From NCBI GenBank assembly GCA_028622995.1, contig JAJQJQ010000008.1, forward strand, positions 1,550,001 through 1,614,000: DNA of 64,000 bases. Reading direction: 5' to 3'. The notes beneath the pieces are model-generated. The model ran no database searches. It saw only the letters and a list, made by a program, of their open reading frames with translations, and was not told the DNA's origin. Position 1 is the stretch's first letter; every line of letters begins with the position of its first letter. A program made the translations under genes and the position numbers. Of this stretch, positions 45,101-55,761 are shown piece by piece. This DNA is from Panagrolaimus kolymaensis (taxonomy: Eukaryota > Nematoda > Chromadorea > Rhabditida > Panagrolaimidae).

Positions 45101-47864
45101 TTTAATTCTTGTTTTGCTTTATTTTCATCTCAAATGTTTGGTCTTTTTGTAAGAAAATGGCATTACACTTTAAGACATTACATTCGTTCATCATTTCCTT
45201 TATTGGTTGTTATTATTCTTTTGGTTCTTTTGATTCTCCGGGCCACATCTTCTCCAACAACAACGTATTCAAGTAGCGATTTTTGGCAAAAAGAAGAAAG
45301 TAAGAATTCTTAAATTTTATGAATTTTATTAATTTATAAAAAATAATTAAGGTACTTCAATTCCAAAAGATTTTCCAATGACTGTACTTTTACAAGGCAA
45401 AGACACCCTAATTACAAATTTGAAAAGCAATCTTGAAAAATCCTCGAAAGCTAAAATAATTTCTCATTCCTTCGGCAAAAATCCGTCTGATGATACTGAA
45501 TTTTTTAAAACAATTTTACAACATTATTTCGATCTTCCAACCTTTGCTTTTGCAATTGGGAGGGAACAAAGAATGACGAAATCACCAGTCGTTATTTATT
45601 TTCGGGATACTTTTCCAAATGGAGTTCCTATGGCTCTCAATGCATTGAGTAATTCAAGATATTCTGGTAAAAGTAAGTTTCATTAGCTAAATTTTTTTTT
45701 CTCTATGAACATTTTTAGACCCAATTAAAACAACAATTTCCATTAAACCAATCAACGAAACAATAATTCATAATAGCAAAGAAAAGCCCCACTCAATTAC
45801 TATCCTTTTACTTATTGTTACGCTTTTTCCATTGGTATTTTGTTTACCTGTTTTTTTACACATCGATGAAATCCAACATGGAACTCTCCATCTTTATGAA
45901 AGAACAAATATGTCAACGTATAATTATTGGCTCGCCTCGTATTTCTCTGATTTTGCTTTATCCATGATTCCAATTGGATTAGCAACAATTTTAATTTTTT
46001 CATTTGAATTTTTTCAAGTTGGATGTTTATTGGCTTATTTTATCGCGGCTTTGATTATTTCTTTTGCATTCCTTTCCCAAGCTTATGTTGCTTCAAATAT
46101 TTTTAAATCTGGAACTATGGCAATTGTATCCTTAATTTCATATAATTTAATTTTATTCAGTATTGTCGTGGCTATTGATTTGCTTTTAAAAGCATATTTG
46201 CCAAATGTTTTTTCGGTAATTTTTTTTTAATTTTTTTTATTTTTTGTAAATAGCACACGACTACAAAAAAAAGATAATACCATATTTCAGACAATTGCAC
46301 AAATCCTTTTTCCAACTTATTCGCTTTTTTCAATTTTCAACAAATTAAATCAAGGCTGCCAGAATAATGTCAGTGTTTGGGAAGCTTTTGAATTTTGTGC
46401 GATCAATGAAAAAAGCAATAATAATGGAAAATCAATCCCTGAAATCCATTGCAATTATCAATTATTTTGGATGGGATTGGGTTCAGGTCTTTTTTACACC
46501 ATTCTTTTATTTATTATTGCTTATCGACGAAGAATCGCATCATTTTTATGCAAATGTAAAAAATCAAAAGAACTTCCACCAATCCAAGAAGAAGATGTGG
46601 ATGTTATTATGGAAAAAGAAAAAATTGATAACAAAGGAATGGAATCATTTGCAATTTGTACAAAAAATTTGAGAAAAGATTTTGGAGGTAATAAAGTTGC
46701 CGCCGTTCGAGATTTATCCATTGGAATTTCAAGTGGAGAATGTTTTGGCTTATTGGGTGCAAATGGGGCTGGGAAATCAACAACTTTTAACATGCTTACT
46801 TCATTTTTACGTCCCACTCAAGGAGTTGGATTTGTAAATGGTGTAAATATTGAAAATAGACCCGTAAGTTTAGGGCTTTTAAAAAATGTTTTATGAGAGT
46901 TAATTTTGTTCTTTAAAACATAAATTTTTTCCATTTTTATCCATTTTTCAGCGATTTGGATTTTGCCCACAAAACAATGCCATTCTCGGTGATTTAACTG
47001 TTTATGAAACAATGAAACTTTTTGCTCGGTTAAATGGAATTCGTTCATCTTCAGAAGTTGTTGAATGTTTAATGGAATGCCTTCAATTAACTTACAAAAG
47101 TAATAATTTGGCTAAAAATTGCTCGTACGTCCTTTTTTTAAATATATTTTGTTTACTAAAAATTATTTTATTTGTTTTTAAAAATTTTAGCGGCGGTGAA
47201 CGTCGAAGATTATCCCTCGCAGTTGCATTAATAACTAATTCCGATGTAATCATGCTTGATGAACCCACAGCGGGCGTGGATCCAAGAACTCGTCGACATG
47301 TTTGGGATTTATTGATAGCCCTTCGACAAGCTGGAACTTCACAACTTTTAACTTCCCATTCTATGGAAGAATGTGAAGCTTTATGCACGAGAATTGGATT
47401 TTTGAATAAAGGAATTTTAGTTGGAATTGGAACTAGCCAGCATTTAAAGCATCGGTAACTTTTTTAAAATTTATTTTAGTCAAAATTTTAATATTTATTT
47501 AAGCTATGGAAACAATTACAAGCTATCAATTACCATGCATGGTCCAAATGAATCCCTCACAGCTCAACTTGATATTGGCGTTAAAAAAATATTCAAAGGC
47601 TATAAAGCCATTTTTATAAATGGAAATTTTCCATCATTGTCATGGACAATTCCGAGATCAGGAAAACCATTATCAGAAATGTATAAAAATTTAATTGAAT
47701 TTATTGATAATCAACAACAACTTCAATCAAAAAATTCTCAACCTATTATTAAAGAATTTTCTCTTGTTGGACCAAGTTTGGATGAAATTTTTGATACCAT
47801 GGCAAAAAAATCCCATGTTGTTGAAATCTCTCCTGAAGCTGAGGGAAATATTACAAATTTATGA
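42116..47864 (+). CDS. Full-length ABCA-type ABC transporter, 14 exons
   Basis: Exons are 42,116-42,372, 42,427-42,577, 42,723-43,199, 43,262-43,526, 43,574-43,737, 43,786-44,040, 44,092-44,960, 45,019-45,299, 45,352-45,672, 45,719-46,215, 46,291-46,863, 46,952-47,124, 47,191-47,454 and 47,504-47,864. All phases agree: 1,635 residues. The first helix follows the N-terminus, then a short exoplasmic loop and membrane helices. Nucleotide-binding domain 1 has GHNGAGKST, LSGGMKRKLCLGMAM and VLLLDEPTAGMD. The second half has a large loop, helices, and domain 2 with GANGAGKST, CSGGERRRLSLAVAL and VIMLDEPTAGVDP. The GERRR/GMKRK signature variants and DEPTAGMD mark the ABCA family (lipid exporters or translocators, for example C. 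elegans ced-7 and abt genes). Both catalytic sites look intact. Helical count is lower than mammalian ABCA and the exoplasmic loops are short, as in invertebrate members. Confidence 0.92.
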
Positions 47865-47913
47865 ATTTTTTTAAAATATTTTTTAATTTATATTTAACAT
47901 TTCTTTATTCGAG

Positions 47914-47919
47914 AATAAA
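47914..47919 (+). promoter_or_regulatory. Possible polyadenylation signal AATAAA for the ABCA gene
   Basis: AATAAA 50 bp after the TGA of the ABCA gene. Position is appropriate; the motif alone is weak in this composition. Confidence 0.4.
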
Positions 47920-47954
47920 TTATTATGTTTGAAATTTAAAAAATCAATTAACAT

Positions 47955-48860
47955 TTTTCTGCCACCAAAAAAAATGAAACCCCGATAATTAAATGCGATA
48001 ACATTTTTGCAGCTTCAAAAAATAAACAAATATGGTTTTGAACACGCACACATAATTTTTTGATGCGCTGATTTTTTAAATGCCAAGCAAACAAAGAGTG
48101 TTGATGCGCTTTAAAAAATGGAAAATTTATTGATTTTCTTTTTTTTTTTGATGGGAAAAAAGGCTCTGCTTACTCTGTTTTTTTCCATTTGTGTTTTTTT
48201 TATTTTTGAATATTTGAATAATTTCTTCTTTTTTTTTCTTGGAATTAATACAGTCCATTATTATTAGGACTAATATAGTCTTTTTGAAAGCCATTTTTCA
48301 AAGTAAAAAAATAATAAATAAAGCGCATATTCTATGATATTAAAGTTAATGCACCAAAAAAAATTAAGATCTTCAAAAAACAATGACTGAAGTTATCAGA
48401 AAAGTCTATAATGGAAAAAAAGAAGAGGATATATAAACTTTATTAGATTACAGTATACCAAATAAAGCCATACTATACGCTGTATTTTAATTTGAAATTA
48501 ATAAATTTTAATTTTCATTTTTTTTTGCCACCACATAAAAAAAGAAGCGTCGATAATTAAATGCTATAATATGTATGTATTTTTGCAGCGTCTAAAAAGG
48601 AACAAATGTGGTTTAAAATCAACAAAATTTTTGTGTTAGCAGATTTTTAATATGCAGAACAAAGAATGTTGTCGCATTTAAAAAAACGGGCAATTTATTG
48701 ATTTTCTTTCTTTCTTTTTTCGCTGCTGTGAAAAGAGGCTTTTTTTTCGTTGGTTTTGTCCATTAGTGTTTTTTAAACTTTTGAATATTTTAATATCTTG
48801 ACTTTTTTTGTTTTTTAAAATTAATGTTCTCCATTAATATTAGGACCACTAATCTTTTTT
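47955..48860. repeat. Two diverged tandem copies of a roughly 350-bp repeat
   Basis: Copies at about 47,955-48,300 and 48,525-48,860 share, in order, GCCACCA, CGATAATTAAATGC, TTTTTGCAGC, a GTTG-GCGCTTT/GCATTT-AAAAAA block, ATTTATTGATTTTCTTT, TTGAATATTT, and CCATTA-TATTAGGAC. A third, more diverged copy without the first part is at 50,805-51,070. Function and origin unknown. Confidence 0.7.
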
Positions 48861-49320
48861 AAATAAAAACTTTATAACATAAACTAAATATAAGATTTTT
48901 TATCTGCTTTATAATAAAATCGGATCAAAGAAACTATAACAAGTTTGGTAGCAAATGCATGGCAAATAGCTATGTCACTTGTTTTCCCTTATTTGACCAG
49001 CATCACCAAAAAAAGTAAAACTACCAAGGATGTCGAAGAATTTTTTCTAGAATTTAGGTTTTTATGCTAAACATAAATTATGAATTCGGATTTAAAATTA
49101 AATAAGTACAAAGAAATTAAATGTAAAAATCGTTTATATTAAAAATTTTGGAAAAAGATCATGAAAATTAGATACAGATCAGGATCTTTTCTAATTTGAA
49201 TAACAAATTTACTTTGTTTTTGTCTAATTTGAAGGATGTTATTCAAAAAAATGTAATTTGAAAGATCTTTCCGCATATCTGTAATTAGACGGATCTTTTC
49301 CTGATTTGCACAAATTTGCA

Positions 49321-49540
49321 TTTTTCATCACTTACATTTTTTATCAGCACTTACATTTTTTATCACCACTTACATTTTTCATTCTATGCAAATTTTCATC
49401 ACTTACATTTTTCATCGAAAAGCGTCAATTTGAAGGATCTAAAATAGCTAGATTCAAAAAGCGTCAATTTGAAGGATCTAAAGGAATTAATTTCGAAAAG
49501 CGTCAATTTGAAGGATCTGAAATAGCTAAATTCGAAAGAA
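49321..49540. repeat. Two adjacent minisatellites
   Basis: 49,321-49,424 repeats CACTTACATTTTT with ATCA spacers. 49,427-49,540 has three copies of a unit with AAAAGCGTCAATTTGAAGGA spaced about 37-40 bp. Upstream DNA (49,150-49,310) has related AATTTGAAGGAT and GGATCTTTTC motifs. Confidence 0.75.
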
Positions 49541-50019
49541 AGCTATTTTTCTAAACAAAACAAAAAAAATAAATAAAGAGTATATTCTTTGAAATTAAAG
49601 TTAATGTAAATATGTCATATATTGGTGCTTCCCTCAACTTCCTTCCTCTTCTCATTCAAACTTCGCGCTCCTCTTGATTGTCCTGTAACGAAACAGCCAG
49701 CAAGATGGCAGCCTATTTGCATGCTTTTGTTTTGCTTTACTTTTGTCTTTCACTTTTCGTAGTTGTAGTTGTATGTTACATTATTGTTGTGCTGGTTGTT
49801 GTTTATCCTGAATAAAGATGTTTGTGAATATGTTCTTGTCTTATTTGGAAGATCCCAGCTATAACAGATGCAACCAACTCCCAAGGACTATCTAACTAAA
49901 CCTCGACGACACCAATATCTGTCACCGCGTGACAAATATCATAAAAAAAATTAAGATTTTCAAAGAACCTTGGATGAATTCCACAAAATAGTATGTAAAT
50001 GCCATTATATGTATTTTGC

Positions 50020-50680
50020 ATTTTTTTATCCTATGCAAATTTTTCATCCTATGCAAATTTTTCATCCTATCCATTTTTTTATCCTATCCATTTTTTTCAT
50101 CCTATCCATTTCATTTTTTTCATCACTTGCCCTTTTTTCATCCTATCCATTTTTTTATCCTATGCAAATTTTTCATCCTATGCAAATTTTTCATCTATCC
50201 ATTTTTTTCATCCTACCCAGCCTTCGTTGCAAGCGGAATGCACTAACTGCGCAGCGAATTTGCAGCGAACTTTTGCAGTAAATGCGCAGCTAAACAAATT
50301 AGCTGCGCATTACCTGCGTCCCGTTAAAGGGAGTGTACCAGATAACAGAGTTTTCGTTACAGCGGGTGTTCTTAGCCCGAAAGTTTTTTCACTGTCTCAA
50401 AAGCTTACAAAGAGCTTCAAATTTTTTGTAACTGTTTGAAGGACTTTGAGACAATGAAAATCTTTCTGGCTAGGAACACCCGCTGCAATTTTGCTGGTAC
50501 ACTCCCTTTAAAAAAATTCGCAGCTAATTTGCAGTTAGTGCGTGTTCGCAGCTATCGAGCCCTGGGTATGCAAATTTTTCATTCTATGCATTTTTTTCAT
50601 CACTTGCCCTTTTTCATCGTTGCATTTTTTATCTTATACAAATTTTTTCATCCTTTCCATTTTTTTCATCCTATCCATTT
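50020..50680. repeat. TTTTTCATCCTATCCA / TTTTTCATCCTATGCAAA minisatellite, split by an insertion
   Basis: About ten units of 16-18 bp run from 50,020 to 50,215. The array resumes at 50,567 with TATGCAAATTTTTCATTC and fades out by 50,680. The element between is exactly placed within one unit. Confidence 0.85.
50216..50566. mobile_element. 351-bp MITE inserted at TA in the minisatellite
   Basis: TA borders both sides (50,214-50,215 and 50,567-50,568). Joining the flanks at one TA recreates the minisatellite unit CATCCTATGCAAA. Inverted ends CCCAG with imperfect matches behind (GCACTAACTGC), then an inner inverted pair GGGAGTGTACCAG and AGCGGGTGTTC. Non-coding; TA duplication suggests a Tc1/mariner-type mobilisation. 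Confidence 0.8.
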
Positions 50681-50804
50681 TTTTTTAACAGCAAAAAAAG
50701 TTTTTTTTAATATGTCAAATTTTTTTATGTTTCTTTTCTTTCTTTTTTTTTTACTGACGAAAAAAAAATCTTTCTTTATTGCGATGAAAGCGTTTAAAAA
50801 ATAA

Positions 50805-51070
50805 ACAAATTGTGTTATTCAACACTCTTTTTATTTATTTATTTTTTACAACTGCGAAAGCTCTTTTATTAAAATGCCAGCCAAAGGATAGTGATGAAGT
50901 TTAAAAAAAAGAAGCCCAGAATTTATTGATTTTATTTTTTTGCGGAGAAAAGACGTTATTTCTCTAACTATATTTATGTTTCTCTTTCTTATTTTCTAAA
51001 TTTTTAAATATTTGAATCGTATTTTTTTGATTTTTCAAAACTGTTGAAGTAAATAATTTATGAGAAAAGT
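50805..51070. repeat. Third diverged copy of the 350-bp repeat
   Basis: Shares ATTTATTGATTTT, the following TTTTTT-GAAAAGA/CTCT context, and AAATATTTGAAT with the pair at 47,955-48,860. Weaker match than those two have with each other. Confidence 0.45.
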
Positions 51071-52198
51071 ATTTTTTCCATCATTTGAGACAAATAGTGC
51101 AAAAACCTTTTTTCTAAGAAAAATAAATCATAAACCAATGATAAAAAGGCAAAAGTTCACATTTTAGATTTAATTGGCTATAATATCCAATTGAACGCAA
51201 CGCAATAAGACGACATCGCCCGATCGATAAGTTTAAAAACATTATATAATTTTACAAGTGGAAAGGTAATTATCATGAAACATTAAAGATAGTTAAAAAT
51301 TGTTAATATCTTCCGTAAATCATGAATTTATATTTGCATTTAATTATTTATTTAATTCAAACATTTCATAAACTTTTACTTTTTTTTGATACTGCTTTTC
51401 TTCAAAAAAGATTTAATTAAAATAAATCACTTTTAATCTTGCCATTATTTCTTTATTTTAAATAAATTCCTTCAACTTTTTTCTTTCCATTGTTTTTATA
51501 GAAAGTGAATGAAAACAAAAAACATAAATCACCTTTAAATTTGTTCCCTCATTTGTTTGTTTTTGTTTTTTTGAAAAAAAAGCAAACGATTAAAGGAAAA
51601 TTTATTGCTGCAAAACAAAAAAAGTTTTATATACATTTTTAAAAATACCGAAGAAAATTAAGACAAACTAAACGTGACTAACATTCAAAAAAAGATAAGA
51701 GCAGAAATATAAAAGTTGGAAATATGTTAATTTTGCATTTTTAAAAGAAAATTTAAACAAAGACAAAAATATATGGAAAAGCAAGCGATTGTGGATCGTT
51801 TTAGATTTTTGTTAAGAAAGTGATACAAAAAAATGTGGAATTTTTTTAAACCCGAATATTATTTATTGTTGCAACTCTTTAGCATAAAAAAGCTAATAAT
51901 AAAAAGGAATGAAGAGACCAGTGCAAACAATCCTCTCCGATTAATCATAATGATCAACAACATCTGTCATTAGCTGCGATCTCTCACCCCCAAATTTTTT
52001 TTGTGGATTTAAAAAAGCGATGAAAATGAGTAATTCGTTTTACACCCACATAAATGACTGATGAGAAACAATTTTTATGAAAGGTGGAAGAAAAAAATTA
52101 TGGAATGAAAAAATTTGTTTGTAGAAAATTAAAAAATGGAAAAAATAATATTTTATTTTTGAAACAATTTTTTTGCTTTTTGAAACGAATTTGAAAGT

Positions 52199-52204
52199 TT
52201 TATT
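52199..52204 (-). promoter_or_regulatory. Possible polyadenylation signal for the methyltransferase-like gene
   Basis: AATAAA on the minus strand 20 bp after the TAA at 52,224. Confidence 0.4.
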
Positions 52205-52223
52205 TGCAAATTAGAATTCAATG

Positions 52224-55200
52224 TTATCTAACTCTAAAAACTTCAAATGAACCATAACATCCAATAGCTAAATGAGAATCCAATAAATAATCACTTCCTA
52301 TTTGTCTGGTATCCAATTGTTCCACCCATTCTTCAATATCCCAACCTAAATCCAAATTTTTTATTTCTTTCCTCAACGAAGATGTGTGTAAAATAATTGC
52401 TTGAGATTTGAGGGATTCTTTTAATTTTTGCCAACATTTAACCTAAAAAATAAATATTTTTTATCATCGGCTGCTTTTTTTGGGTTTGTTACTTACTTGC
52501 TCCTTTTCAGATGGAAAAATTTCTGATAAACAATTAATTACAATAAAATCAGCTTTATTTAAAACCTTTTTTTGATTTCGAAAATCATCATGAATAAAAT
52601 TTAATTTGTTCCACATTTTATGAGTTTCTGCTATTCTTATTTGTGTCGAATTTTGGTCTTTATCCATTTCAATTCCAATTGCATCAGCAATATTTGGGCT
52701 GAAAACCAAATTAAATTTTGATTAAATAAAAAATAAAATTATTTTTTTATCTAATTTTTTGTTTTTTTTTTGCAATTTTAAAAAGCTTAAAAAACACAGA
52801 TTTTTATATTTATTAATTTCCTAGTAATATATTGCTATTGACTAGTAAAAGAATTAAAAATTTGGTAAAAGTTATTCGACCATAGCCTCAAAAAAAATTG
52901 TTGACATCTAAACTTTCAAAATCAAATAAAGTATGCCTGAACGAACATTTTGGTTATTGACTACTTTTTTTTAGAGTCAGGAACAATAAAATCTTAAAGA
53001 AAAAAAACCAGATTTTCTGAGGTGTAAAAGCAAAAGGTAGAATCCCCAAACTTAAATATGTATTGTTTGTATTTTTTTCATTGTTTTAAAAAAAACAATC
53101 ATTCTTCTTTTTTTTTTGACGTAATAACTGCGTATTTTTTTCAAGCTTCATCGACTGCTTTTTATTTTTGAAAATCGACAACTTTTTAAAACCCTAGACT
53201 TTCCCCAATTTTTTTGGCTCTTTTTTCTTTTCAACCCTTTGTCAAAAGAAAGAAAGAAGAATGCCATAATTTTCAAAGCTATTGTTGAAGAAAAACTTTT
53301 TTCTTCAAAATTTTACTGAAAAAAGCAAGCGATGAAAGAAAGAAAAAAAGAGGCATGAAATAAGTGCAAAGCAACAAGTGAGTGAGTGTAATCGAGTATC
53401 AAGCATGCGAAAAGTGTTGAAAGGATGCAAAGAAAAAATTTGATGATAAAAAGGCGTAAAATAGCTATCTCATGGGAATTTTAAGTCAAAAAAAAAAGAA
53501 ATAGTTTCATCCAAAGCAGATATTTATTTTCTTAATAAACTTTTTAACGCTCAATAAAAAGTTAAAATATGGCAAAAAAAATATATGCCTTTAAAGTGCA
53601 ATTTTTGTATTCAAAAAATGGCTAAAATAAAATATTCAAAATAAATAAATTTGACCAAAGAAAATTTATAAAAAATTAATGGAAATTTTGTTTCACAAAA
53701 GCAAATTCTTTGGTTAATTAATTAAAAAATTTGCACTTACCAATAAAGTGCAGCAGCATAAACAAATCCACCCAATCTTGCTGTAATATCAACAAATATT
53801 TTACCATCCAAATTTATACCCAATTTCGGAAATAAATAAGTGAATACATATCTTAACTGAAAATGGAATTTTTTTAGTTTTCTGCTTCAAAATGGAAAGT
53901 AGAAGACTGTTTAAAAACTTTTCTTGGTCATACCACCAAAAAAAAATTAAGATATTTTAAGTTTTTTGACACGAAAAATATTTTTGTGGAAAGCTTACTT
54001 GAATTAAATTATTTGAATGTGAAACAAATACAATGGATTTAATATCTTTCGAACCGCAGGCATTACAATAATGTTGTTGAATATCCCCTTCTTTAATTAA
54101 TTGATTCACATCATCGTCGTCATACAAAAAATTATCAACTTTTATTGAAATATTTTCTTCGTGTTTTATTATCGTTCCATTCTCTTTTCCATTATGCAAT
54201 ATTTTTGTTGGTTTAAAACATGATTCTAATGGAACCTGAAAAAATAATAATAAAGCTTCAGTGAAAAAAATTGCTTTGTATCCAAAAAATTGGCACTAAA
54301 ATAGTGTTAATGAAAATATAATCAAAAAAATTTCAAAAAAAATGTTTCAAAACAATTTTTTTTTGAGTTATTGGCTTCTATAAAAAAAATGACAATTTCC
54401 TTTTGGGAATAAAGATTTTAGAATTTAAATTTTAATTTTTAAATTTTAAAAACAATTTTAAGGAATAAATTTAAATTTTAAATTTCAAAAACACTTAAAA
54501 TTTCAAGGATCCTTTAAACTTGTTTTTTTCTTTTCAAAGTTAACTCCTAATGAGACTCCCCCAAGATGGTCATAAGTTAAACCTACTTTAGCACTAATTA
54601 TTCCTTCCCTTTGTGGCCACTTAAAAAAAGACTACTTCCTAGACCCAAAATATTTTTTAAACAGAGAAACAAAAAAATGCTTCCGATTAAATTTAAATTT
54701 AACTTGTTTTTTTTTGTTTTGTTTTTTACTCTAACCTTTTTATCTTGATGGCATCTTCCGTAAAAAGAAGTTAAGCTACATTTTTTATCTAATAAAAGTA
54801 TCGAAGGATTTAGAGGCAGCAAAAAGAAAATAGTAAAAATAGAAGAAAAAAAATGTTGAAAAACAAAGTTTTACTTTTTCGTTGTTGAAAAAGCGATTAT
54901 GAAAGGCCAATGAGTCATGCTGTGAAAAAGCAAGGAAGTGCCGTTGTTGCTCTAACAACAGCAACAGAAACTATGATGTTCAGGGAATATACATATTTTT
55001 TTTTGCCCGATTTGTGGTTGTTAACACTTTAAAAACATAATGCAAGGAAAAAATCTTAGACAAAATAAAAAAAATTGGAGTTTTTCGAAAATTTTGGGAG
55101 AATAAAAATTTCTTTAAATCATTTTTGTATTAAAAGAAAATTATTATGTCAAAATTCTAAATTTTCAAAGATTTTGTTTTAAGAAAATAATTTTAAAAAA

Positions 55201-55761
55201 TTTCCGTCAACCTTTTGGTAAAAGAAAAAAAAATTTACAATAAATAATTTTTTTCTCGTGTTTTTTAATCAAATTGGAAGAAGTAATCGCTAAATTACGA
55301 ATTTCTTAGCCAAAAAAATTTCGAATTGAAAAAAACACCCATTTTTTTGTTAAAATAAATAAAAAAGCTTTTGATCTCTGTACTTACCATGACTCTAATT
55401 TCCCTTCGAATAGATCTTAATTTTTCTTCAGCTTCATCTTGAATCGAGACAGATTTGTTGCTATTATTAAAAGATGAACCAAATCCATCACCAATCCATG
55501 CAACAAATTTGGGAATAATTGCTGGAGATAATCTCGCTAAAATACTTGCAAATTCTTCTTGAGCTTGATTTAGCGTCATTTCAGTCGTCATTCTGCAACA
55601 ACTTAAAAAAGAGAGAAGCAAAAATTAGTGATTTTAAACTTTTTTTTTGAAAAACTTAAAAACCGAAGGATTTAGAAAAAAAATTGTTACCGTTTTCCTA
55701 CACAACACGGATATAAACGAGATGAAGTAGATGGAGATGATTTTAAATTAGGTATAGACAT
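52224..55761 (-). CDS. SAM-dependent methyltransferase-like protein, six exons
   Basis: Exons are 55,761-55,691, 55,601-55,388, 54,235-53,999, 53,856-53,741, 52,698-52,497 and 52,442-52,224; all phases agree, 352 residues. The N-terminal part is variable and helical (QAQEEFASILARLSPAIIP). A YCNACGS motif could be half of a metal site. Then QLRYVFTYLFPKL leads into IFVDITARLGGFVYAAALYC, which has the position and feel of motif I (DxxxxxG) of class I methyltransferases. It is followed by GIEMDKDQN (the acidic end of strand 2) and KADFIVINCLSEIFP (motif IV region). The second and fourth introns are about 1.1 kb each, the third only about 140 bp. Substrate unknown. The motif I is not canonical, so activity is uncertain; the fold assignment rests on motif order. 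Confidence 0.7.

Larger units (their letters stand above)
47865..52223. other. Repeat-bearing intergenic region
   Basis: No gene. It contains three diverged copies of a roughly 350-bp repeat, two minisatellites and a TA-flanked insertion, each listed separately; the remainder is A/T-rich. Confidence 0.6.

Noticed and set aside
50016..50439. Overlapping ORFs with repeated FFILCKF or SSYANF
   Set aside because: Translations of the 16-18 bp minisatellite and of the MITE in it.
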